From NCBI GenBank assembly GCA_943354075.1, contig CALRBL010000021.1, positions 1-8,162 on the forward strand: 8,162 nucleotides of DNA, written 5' to 3'. The notes beneath the pieces were generated by a model. That model was not told the DNA's origin. It saw only the letters and a list, made by a program, of their open reading frames with translations, and searched no databases. This DNA is from Candidatus Nomurabacteria bacterium. Its GTDB lineage: Bacteria; Patescibacteriota; Minisyncoccia; Phycocordibacterales; CALRBL01. The position numbers and the translations under genes are program-made. Shown here piece after piece: positions 1-5,174 of the stretch; the stretch's first letter is position 1; every line of letters begins with the position of its first letter.

Positions 1-362
1 TTGGTTTCTCAACTGCGGCGTTGATCGATCGAAAGGGAATTGTTCCCGCCATCCGTGCTGCTATGGAAAAGTGTCTTGTAATGGTTCCTACTACATCGAA
101 GATTCTCCTCGACGGTGCTCTCCACGCGCCCGACCGCTATCTCTCCCAAAAGACCATCATCAAAGGTGATGAAAAAGAAAAATTCATCGCCTGCGCCTCA
201 ATCGTCGCCAAAGTTTCTCGCGATCGGCATATGGTGCGTCTTTCAAAAAAATATCCTCATTATGCTCTCGAAATCCATAAGGGTTATGGAACTTGGAAGC
301 ATCGACAAGCCATTAAAGTGAGGGGGCTGAGTGAAATTCACAGAAAGAGTTTTTGTAAGTAG
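1..362 (+). CDS. rnhB: Ribonuclease HII, C-terminal part (5'-truncated by window edge)
   Basis: RNase HII cuts the RNA strand of RNA-DNA hybrids and starts removal of single ribonucleotides misincorporated in DNA. The reading frame is already open at base 3 (GFSTAALIDRKG...), so the TTG at 21 is not the true start; the N-terminus with the first two catalytic acids lies upstream. The visible part carries two later signatures of the family: ILLDG, whose Asp matches the third catalytic acid (D108 in E. coli), and ASIVAKVSRDR, whose Asp matches the fourth (D126). The typical C-terminal run follows: YPHYALEIHKGYGTWKHR and then a final IHRKSF. It ends with TAG at 360-362, 31 bases before the next gene. 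The identification rests on several family-specific motifs in the right order and spacing, so it is secure; only the missing N-terminus is unseen. Confidence 0.96.
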   Translation, partial: GFSTAALIDRKGIVPAIRAAMEKCLVMVPTTSKILLDGALHAPDRYLSQKTIIKGDEKEKFIACASIVAKVSRDRHMVRLSKKYPHYALEIHKGYGTWKHRQAIKVRGLSEIHRKSFCK

Positions 363-381
363 AGGTTTTCTTTAAAGATGC

Positions 382-387
382 TATAAT
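382..387 (+). promoter_or_regulatory. Extended -10 promoter element (TGC-TATAAT) for the secreted protein gene
   Basis: A perfect TATAAT at 382-387 is preceded directly by TGC (379-381), the extended -10 form, which can work without a good -35 box; none is visible at the expected distance. The box ends six bases before the ATG at 394. Transcription starting about seven bases past the -10 box would begin at or next to the A of the start codon, giving a leaderless mRNA. No Shine-Dalgarno sequence is present. Confidence 0.7.
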
Positions 388-393
388 TTTATT

Positions 394-2889
394 ATGAAGG
401 TAAAATCTTATAATATAAATACATTTAAGAGAATACTACCCCTATTGTTTCTTGGAGGGTTTTGTATTTTTATGATGCCTTCAAATGTACATGCTGATAG
501 TCTGACACTTCTACAATCGACAGACTCTCCTGCTAATGGTGCAACAATTGCACCAACACTTGACCTAACAAGTAATCTATACACCATTAATCTAACAGGA
601 GCCACATGGAATCCCTTAACTGCTTGGGAGATGCTTGGGATGACTAAAAGTAATGGTAATTACTTTGGACTGCGAACAGAAAGTTCGAAATTAACTTTCT
701 ATTCCGTAAGAAATTACGTGACTTATTCAAATAATGCCAACCTGCTTAATCTAGTCTCAGGTACCAAATATAATTTTGAAATGGATGTGGGCCAAAAACA
801 TATTCGTCTTTTTGCTGATGGTGTACAAATCTTGTATGCAGTTCCTTATAGAATATTTGGAGCAAATGGTTCAGGTGGTACTGTCACAACAGAAGTATTT
901 GATCCTATCAATCCTAATTTGGCGCTTAAGGCTGCCAATAATGCAATTGATAATATTTCAGTATATCAAAGAGATAAGTCCTTAATGACAAACTTGGTAT
1001 TATTGGGAGACTCAATAACGTTAGCGGATGATTTTGAAAAACGACTTTCATCACAATTGACTAGGGATTGGTTTATTTCAAACCATTCACGAGGATACAG
1101 ACAGTCTAGAGAATTGCGAACAGCAATTCTATCAAGCAGTCTTGGAGACCGTTATAATCCAGGCACTATGTTCTACCCAGATGTTGCAGGATTTTATGAA
1201 TCTGGTATGGCGTCAAATAAGGTTTTGATCGGTGTGGGTACAAATGACTTATTGTGGAGTAATAATTCATCAGGTATTGGTAAAGGTACACCAGACGGCG
1301 CAAATACATATGGTCCTGAAGAGGGGGGTTATGTTGCTGTGGATGCACAGGATGGTAACGATCACAACACAATAAATAACATTCTCGGTGCTATAGATGA
1401 TATTATTTCAAATAACCCTGGTTGGAAAGTGTATTTCCGTACACCTCTCAATACTAATGGATATGTCACTGCAGGATATGCTGCGGGTGAAGCAAAACGA
1501 CAAGTGATACGAACTTCCGCTCTTTCTGGACTTATAAAAACTAAAATAGAATCAACAGGTGGTGTGGTTATTGACCAAGATAACGTTTTTGCTCCCGCAG
1601 CTTCTCGAACAGATGGAGCTGGTGTAGATGGTGCTCTATACAATCCTACTTACTGGCCGCCGAGTGTACAGGCTTCAGGATACAGCAATAATACGACAAA
1701 CTTTGATGCATTTAAAATACACCCAATCACAGCAGGATACAATGCAATAGCAGATTATATAGCAACGAAATTGAATGACACCACTGCCCCTACCATCTCT
1801 TCTATCGCTACCACTACCGCCTCAACTACAGCGACTATCACTTGGACTACAAGCGAAGCCGCTACTTCTACTGTAAGATATGGGTCAACCTCGTCTTACG
1901 GTTTAACTGCAGGTTCCGATGTCTCAACAACTACTCATTCAGTTACTCTAACTAGTCTACAATCTGAAACATCTTATCATTTTCAAATCTCAGTATCTGA
2001 TTCCTCAAACAATCTGGCAACATCCAGTGATTTAACACTATTAACACTTGATGTTACGGCCCCAACGATCTCCTCCGTCGCTTCCCCAACCACTGAAACC
2101 ACTGCCACCATAACATTCACAACCGACGAATCTGCAACAAGTACTATCGATTATGGTACTACTACAGAGTATGGCACTGCTTCCTCATCTCTAGTCTCTA
2201 CCACATCCACATCATTTACACTCACAGGACTTTCTGCTTCCACCCTCTATCATTACCGGATATCAGCCTGGGATGATTCAGGCAACCTCGCCACCTCATC
2301 AGACGACACCTTCACCACTTCTGCAGCAGAGCCTGAACCTGAATCGGAAGATGGGGTTGGATATCGAAGACCCTCACAACGTCGACGGGTTCCAGTCTCT
2401 TCTCCTAGTTCGGTTTCAGAAGGTTTGAGACCGGGGATGACTGATCCAAGGGTAAAAATTTTTCAGCAGTTTTTGAACAGTAAAGGATTCTTCGTATCGT
2501 TTTTCGGCCCAGGATCTCCCGGAAACGAGACTGACTTTTTTGGAGCCAAGACACAAGCTGCATCTATCGCTTATCAGCAGAGTCTCGTGTCTACCTCGAT
2601 GACTAGCGAAGGAACTCCTCTCAGTAGTGATCTTGAAATAGGTGTGACAAGTCCAGAGGTTAAGACTCTTCAGAAAATTTTGAATGTCTTGGGGTATGTT
2701 ATAAGTGATACGGGTCCAGGATCTCCCGGAAACGAGACTGACTTTTTCGGAGCCAAGACCAAGGCTGCTGTACTTCGTTTTCAAACTGATCACTGGGAAG
2801 AGATTTCCAAGAAAACTACTGTTTCCAAACCGACAGGTATGGTAGGGGAAGCTACGAGAAGCGTATTTTTGTTGTATTTGCCTTTTTAA
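394..2889 (+). CDS. Secreted SGNH-hydrolase-like protein with FN3 and peptidoglycan-binding repeats
   Basis: The 831-residue product is probably an exported, cell-wall-associated esterase-like enzyme. Residues 1-34 form a signal peptide (basic start, hydrophobic LPLLFLGGFCIFMM, cleavage likely after VHA). Residues 35 to about 195 are beta-rich and contain IRLFADGVQILY, reminiscent of concanavalin-like lectin folds (inference). The SGNH core follows: LGDSIT with the presumed nucleophile Ser207, GTND (282-285) as block III, and a block V region in which Asp438 and His443 lie before PITAGY. The usual DxxH spacing is longer here, so activity is uncertain. Two Thr/Ser-rich fibronectin-III-like domains span about 462-552 and 553-645. 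An acidic, then basic linker leads to two peptidoglycan-binding-like repeats (about 678-730 and 750-831), each with GPGSPGNETDFFGAKT. The N-terminal two thirds is clearly AT-richer than the FN3 part, suggesting a mosaic gene. Substrate cannot be told. Confidence 0.85.
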   Translation: MKVKSYNINTFKRILPLLFLGGFCIFMMPSNVHADSLTLLQSTDSPANGATIAPTLDLTSNLYTINLTGATWNPLTAWEMLGMTKSNGNYFGLRTESSKLTFYSVRNYVTYSNNANLLNLVSGTKYNFEMDVGQKHIRLFADGVQILYAVPYRIFGANGSGGTVTTEVFDPINPNLALKAANNAIDNISVYQRDKSLMTNLVLLGDSITLADDFEKRLSSQLTRDWFISNHSRGYRQSRELRTAILSSSLGDRYNPGTMFYPDVAGFYESGMASNKVLIGVGTNDLLWSNNSSGIGKGTPDGANTYGPEEGGYVAVDAQDGNDHNTINNILGAIDDIISNNPGWKVYFRTPLNTNGYVTAGYAAGEAKRQVIRTSALSGLIKTKIESTGGVVIDQDNVFAPAASRTDGAGVDGALYNPTYWPPSVQASGYSNNTTNFDAFKIHPITAGYNAIADYIATKLNDTTAPTISSIATTTASTTATITWTTSEAATSTVRYGSTSSYGLTAGSDVSTTTHSVTLTSLQSETSYHFQISVSDSSNNLATSSDLTLLTLDVTAPTISSVASPTTETTATITFTTDESATSTIDYGTTTEYGTASSSLVSTTSTSFTLTGLSASTLYHYRISAWDDSGNLATSSDDTFTTSAAEPEPESEDGVGYRRPSQRRRVPVSSPSSVSEGLRPGMTDPRVKIFQQFLNSKGFFVSFFGPGSPGNETDFFGAKTQAASIAYQQSLVSTSMTSEGTPLSSDLEIGVTSPEVKTLQKILNVLGYVISDTGPGSPGNETDFFGAKTKAAVLRFQTDHWEEISKKTTVSKPTGMVGEATRSVFLLYLPF
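2509..2552 (+). repeat. Direct repeat, copy 1, within the first peptidoglycan-binding-like module
   Basis: These 44 bases recur at 2716-2759 with one mismatch (T at 2541, C at 2748). They encode PGSPGNETDFFGAK-type residues, the glycine-rich loop and following helix start of the module. The offset is 207 bases (69 codons), so the module was duplicated in frame. Sequence outside this core has diverged much more, which suggests the core was recently copied or homogenised by gene conversion. Confidence 0.85.
2716..2759 (+). repeat. Direct repeat, copy 2, within the second peptidoglycan-binding-like module
   Basis: Second copy of the 44-base repeat, 207 bases downstream of the first, with one third-position mismatch (TTT versus TTC, both Phe). 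The peptide is therefore identical in both modules. Confidence 0.85.
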
Positions 2890-2906
2890 CCCTTTTCCCG
2901 TATAGT
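2878..2906 (+). promoter_or_regulatory. Promoter for rpmF (TTGCCT, 17 bases, TATAGT)
   Basis: A -35-like TTGCCT (2878-2883) lies 17 bases from a -10 box TATAGT (2901-2906). The -35 overlaps the last codons of the secreted protein gene. The -10 ends seven bases before the ATG at 2914, so the expected transcription start falls on or beside the start codon (leaderless mRNA). Together with the 24-base gap this suggests that the ribosomal and RNA-processing genes begin their own transcription unit here. Confidence 0.6.
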
Positions 2907-2913
2907 ATTTTCC

Positions 2914-3132
2914 ATGGTTACACACATGCGACATACCCGGTCTCAAACTGGAACACGAAGGAGCCACCACGCTTTGAAGTCACCCACTATCATGCTTTGC
3001 AAGGATTGTGGGCAGCCCAAAGGGAAGCACATCATGTGCGCCAACTGCGGCAAGTACAAAGGCAAGGTAGTAGTGGACATCCAGAAGAAGATTGACAAGA
3101 AGCACGCAAAGAAACAGAATAAGAGCAAGTAA
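2914..3132 (+). CDS. rpmF: Large ribosomal subunit protein bL32
   Basis: The 72-residue product is the small zinc-ribbon protein bL32 of the large ribosomal subunit. Visible signs are the basic N-terminal tail ending in RRSHHAL, the segment that threads into 23S rRNA, and two CxxC pairs (CKDC at 29-32 and CANC at 42-45) that would bind zinc. A lysine-rich C-terminus (KKHAKKQNKSK) completes it. The product is slightly longer than many L32 proteins. The start at 2914 is preferred because the -10 box sits seven bases upstream; a second Met at 2926 (MRHTRSQTG) would give a shorter tail and cannot be excluded. It lies 17 bases upstream of nusB, so the two are likely co-transcribed. Confidence 0.95.
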   Translation: MVTHMRHTRSQTGTRRSHHALKSPTIMLCKDCGQPKGKHIMCANCGKYKGKVVVDIQKKIDKKHAKKQNKSK

Positions 3133-3149
3133 TATTAAACTGGCCTTAT

Positions 3150-4079
3150 ATGGCAAACCGGCACCTTTCACGATCTATAGTTATGCAGACGCTCTTCGAG
3201 TGGGACTTTCGAGGGCTTGAAAATGCAGAGATCGACGCCGTGCTTCTCCGTAATACTGAAGAATTCGCTCCGGGTGTGGGCGATTTCGCGTTTATGAAAT
3301 CTCTTGTAATGAGTGTTCTTGCTAAGCAAATTGACATCGACCGTATTATCGAGAAGGCAGCTCCTGAGTGGCCTATACACAAGATCGGCGTAGTGGATCG
3401 AAATATTCTTCGTATCGGTCTCTACGAACTTCTTTTTGCCGATCGTGCCGAAGTACCTGCGAAAGTTGCGATTAATGAAGCAATCGAATTGGCGAAGACC
3501 TTCGGAGGTGAGACTTCCGGAAAGTTCGTCAACGGCGTGCTTGGTGCCGTTTACAAAGAAATGGGAGAGCCTGGTAAGGACGACGTTACCCAATCTAAAG
3601 TCTACAAATTCAAAACCATCCCGTATGAGAAGATGCCCATCGACAAGCTTGGTGGTGCGGTCATCTATGCAAAGAATGGTGACGAATACGAACTCGCGCT
3701 CGTGCACGATGTCTTCGGACACTGGACGCTCTCGAAGGGAAAACTATATGAAGGCGCAACTACTTTGGATGCCGAAGGAAACCTCGATGAGAAGGTAGAG
3801 ACTGTTCGAAAACTGAAAGAAGAAATTGGTCTTGATACCAAGATCAAAGAAGAGCTTTCAAGAAACGAATACATCGCGACGCATCCCGAACGCGGAAAGG
3901 TGCGAAAGCAGGTGGTGTATTTCCTCGCCGAAGCCAAGTACCAGCCACTCCAGCTCGAAGAGACTGGTGGACTCGACAAAGCAGAATGGTTCAAGCTCCC
4001 CGACATCGTGAATCTTAATTTTTATAATGACATATTGCCCATCATCACCAAGGCGATCCAAATACTACATGCAAAATAA
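3150..4079 (+). CDS. nusB: NusB antitermination factor fused to a C-terminal Nudix-like domain
   Basis: The 309-residue protein begins as a normal NusB (about residues 1-138): SRSIVMQTLFEWDF at the start, the central WPIHKIGVVDRNILRIGLYELL, and VPAKVAINEAIELAKTFG followed by KFVNGVLGAVYKE. NusB binds BoxA RNA with ribosomal protein S10 and supports rRNA transcription. After a short linker, residues about 155-309 form a Nudix-hydrolase-like domain: WTLSKGKLYEG, then VRKLKEEIGL (219-228). Compared with the Nudix box GX5EX7REUXEEXGU there is an insertion of about nine residues between Gly197 and Arg220, and the first Glu of REUXEE is Lys221; Glu224 and Glu225 are kept. Pyrophosphohydrolase activity is therefore uncertain. 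No stop or frameshift separates the halves. The ATG has no Shine-Dalgarno; rpmF ends 17 bases upstream and rnc starts inside the 3' end. Confidence 0.9.
   Translation: MANRHLSRSIVMQTLFEWDFRGLENAEIDAVLLRNTEEFAPGVGDFAFMKSLVMSVLAKQIDIDRIIEKAAPEWPIHKIGVVDRNILRIGLYELLFADRAEVPAKVAINEAIELAKTFGGETSGKFVNGVLGAVYKEMGEPGKDDVTQSKVYKFKTIPYEKMPIDKLGGAVIYAKNGDEYELALVHDVFGHWTLSKGKLYEGATTLDAEGNLDEKVETVRKLKEEIGLDTKIKEELSRNEYIATHPERGKVRKQVVYFLAEAKYQPLQLEETGGLDKAEWFKLPDIVNLNFYNDILPIITKAIQILHAK
4000..4028 (+). promoter_or_regulatory. Possible internal promoter for rnc (CCGACA, 17 bases, TATAAT)
   Basis: Inside the 3' end of the nusB-Nudix gene lies a perfect TATAAT (4023-4028), 17 bases after CCGACA (4000-4005), which matches four of six bases of the -35 consensus. 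Initiation would fall near 4035, about 34 bases before the rnc start. The box also encodes ordinary residues (Phe-Tyr-Asn), so it could be chance. Confidence 0.35.
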
Positions 4080-4761
4080 CTTTACTGAATTCGAAAACAT
4101 AATAGACGTCACCTTCAAAGACAAGGGCCTGCTTAAGCAGGCTTTTACGCATCGTTCATATCTTAACGAGAACCGCAGTCTGACCCTCTCTCATAACGAG
4201 CGTTTAGAATTTCTCGGTGATGCCGTGCTTGAACTTTCGGTGACTCGCTATCTTTACGACCAATTTCCCGAAAAGCCGGAAGGTGAGCTTACTGCACTTC
4301 GCTCATCTCTAGTGAATGCAATCACACTTTCCGAAGTTGCGAGCAATATCAAGGTGAATGATTTTCTTCTTCTTTCAAAGGGAGAAGCCAAAGATACTGG
4401 TCGCGCACGACAATATATTCTTGCGAACACGCTCGAGGCCATCATCGGTGCGATCTACTTGGATCAGGGATTCGAACCTGCCCATGGCTTCATCTCCAAA
4501 TTCGTACTCACGCTCACCGACGAGATCGTACGACAGGGAACATGGATCGATGCAAAGAGTTCCTTCCAAGAAAAAACACAGGAACGCATGAGCACCACGC
4601 CTTCATACAAAAAATTGAAAGATACTGGACCCGATCACGACAAACACTTCACTGTAGGTGTCTATCTCGGGGATGATCTCGTTGCTGAAGGAACAGGGAA
4701 GTCTAAGCAAGACGCAGAACAAGAAGCTGCACGAAAAGCGCTTGAAAAGAAGGGTTGGTAG
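4069..4761 (+). CDS. rnc: Ribonuclease III
   Basis: The 230-residue enzyme cleaves double-stranded RNA and processes rRNA precursors. From the ATG at 4069, FTHRSYLNE (26-34) is followed by the signature NERLEFLGDAVLEL (43-56), which gives the acidic residues Glu44, Glu47 and Asp51. Glu71 fits the E65 position of E. coli. The second active-site block reads ANTLEAIIGAIYLDQG (119-134): Glu123 matches E117, but the position of D114 is Asn120 instead of Asp. A C-terminal double-stranded-RNA-binding domain follows (about 155-230), with SFQEKTQE at its start and GTGKSKQDAEQEAARKAL at its end. The start at 4069 is chosen over the upstream ATG at 4027, because the added residues do not resemble the family and would deepen the overlap with nusB from 11 to 53 bases. 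A hairpin begins one base after the stop. Confidence 0.95.
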   Translation: MQNNFTEFENIIDVTFKDKGLLKQAFTHRSYLNENRSLTLSHNERLEFLGDAVLELSVTRYLYDQFPEKPEGELTALRSSLVNAITLSEVASNIKVNDFLLLSKGEAKDTGRARQYILANTLEAIIGAIYLDQGFEPAHGFISKFVLTLTDEIVRQGTWIDAKSSFQEKTQERMSTTPSYKKLKDTGPDHDKHFTVGVYLGDDLVAEGTGKSKQDAEQEAARKALEKKGW

Positions 4762-4762
4762 G

Positions 4763-4800
4763 TGACAAAGACTCCCATTGGACAATGGGAGTCTTTGTCA
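4763..4800 (+). terminator. Strong hairpin directly after rnc, without a U-tract on the plus strand
   Basis: A perfect 17-bp inverted repeat (4763-4779 with 4784-4800) encloses a 4-base loop GGAC and starts one base after the rnc stop codon. On the plus strand it is followed by seven A, not T, so it is not a classic intrinsic terminator. It may end or protect the rnc transcript as a U-tract-less hairpin, or be an RNase III target. On the minus strand it lies just beyond the terminator of the opposing gene, so it could act as a second stop there. Confidence 0.6.
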
Positions 4801-4836
4801 AAAAAAAGAGGGTTTCGGCGCAAGCCGAAACCCTCT
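4801..4836 (-). terminator. Rho-independent terminator of the minus-strand gene
   Basis: Read on the minus strand, a perfect 13-bp stem (4836-4824 with 4819-4807) around a 4-base loop is followed by a run of T (complement of the A-run 4801-4807). This is the classic intrinsic terminator layout. It begins 21 bases past the stop codon of the minus-strand gene at 4858-5124, which is independent support that this gene is real. Confidence 0.85.
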
Positions 4837-4857
4837 CGTGTTGATGTTGTCGCAAGC

Positions 4858-5124
4858 CTAGGCCGCGAGGGGAACTTTTTCGAGCAGGGCGCTGCCGAAC
4901 CAGTGGCGGATGACTTGAGACTGCCCGGCTGTGGGCGGGATATCAAGCTCCAGGCTGTATTCGCATGCGATGCTCCCTCCTGTGTTGAGGACTTTGAACT
5001 CGTTCTTGCCGGCGGCCTTCACGAGAATATCGAGATGGCTGATGCGAGCAAGTGTTTCTGCGGTGAATCGAGCGGTTTCGCCCGGATGGATCCAGTGGGA
5101 AGGTGCGGATTTTAGTGTATTCAT
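4858..5124 (-). CDS. Small protein of unknown function, GC-rich
   Basis: I do not recognise this 88-residue protein. It begins MNTLKSAPSHWIHPGET, has alternating polar and hydrophobic stretches that suggest mostly beta strands (for example FKVLNTGG, CEYSLELDI), one cysteine, no signal peptide and no membrane segment. The ATG at 5124-5122 is preceded directly by an in-frame TGA, so the start cannot lie further upstream in this frame. Support for a real gene comes from the intrinsic terminator 21 bases past its stop and from the intact frame. Counting four 60-base lines inside it gives about 59% G+C, well above the roughly 45-50% of rnc and smc. It converges with rnc and diverges from smc, with 50 bases between the two starts. 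The composition hints at acquisition from elsewhere or at unusual constraint. Confidence 0.65.
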   Translation of the reverse strand: MNTLKSAPSHWIHPGETARFTAETLARISHLDILVKAAGKNEFKVLNTGGSIACEYSLELDIPPTAGQSQVIRHWFGSALLEKVPLAA

Positions 5125-5138
5125 TCACAAACAAGACT

Positions 5139-5167
5139 CTCATACTCTGTGATATAATTCAACCCAA
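5139..5167 (-). promoter_or_regulatory. Weak candidate promoter for the minus-strand gene
   Basis: On the minus strand TTGGGT (5167-5162) and TATGAG (5144-5139) are 17 bases apart, matching three and four of six consensus bases. The box lies 14 bases before the ATG. It overlaps the smc promoter on the other strand, so the two genes would compete for polymerase. The match is modest and could be chance. Confidence 0.3.
5153..5158 (+). promoter_or_regulatory. Extended -10 promoter element (TGA-TATAAT) for smc
   Basis: A perfect TATAAT (5153-5158) is preceded directly by TGA (5150-5152), giving the extended -10 form. Initiation about seven bases downstream would give a leader of only about ten bases before the ATG at 5175. 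There is no convincing -35 box and no Shine-Dalgarno sequence. It also argues against the upstream in-frame ATG at 5103, which lies before the promoter. Confidence 0.65.
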
Positions 5168-5174
5168 TAATCCT

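Noticed and set aside
2416..2970. Minus-strand open frame of 184 codons
   Set aside because: It is opposite the repeated wall-binding modules and its internal repeats only mirror those; it also runs into the rpmF promoter and start.
3168..3722. Minus-strand open frame of 184 codons opposite nusB
   Set aside because: The plus strand encodes clear NusB motifs here; the minus frame has no recognisable domain.
4027..4068. Longer N-terminus for RNase III from the ATG at 4027
   Set aside because: The added 14 residues do not resemble the family and increase overlap with nusB; the ATG at 4069 gives the usual length.
4762..5115. Plus-strand open frame of 117 codons between rnc and smc
   Set aside because: It runs through both hairpins and lies opposite the minus-strand gene that has its own terminator; the peptide looks like a shadow of GC-rich antisense sequence.
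5103..5174. Longer N-terminus for SMC from the ATG at 5103
   Set aside because: The extra 24 residues precede the canonical SMC start, overlap the minus-strand gene and lie upstream of the smc -10 box.
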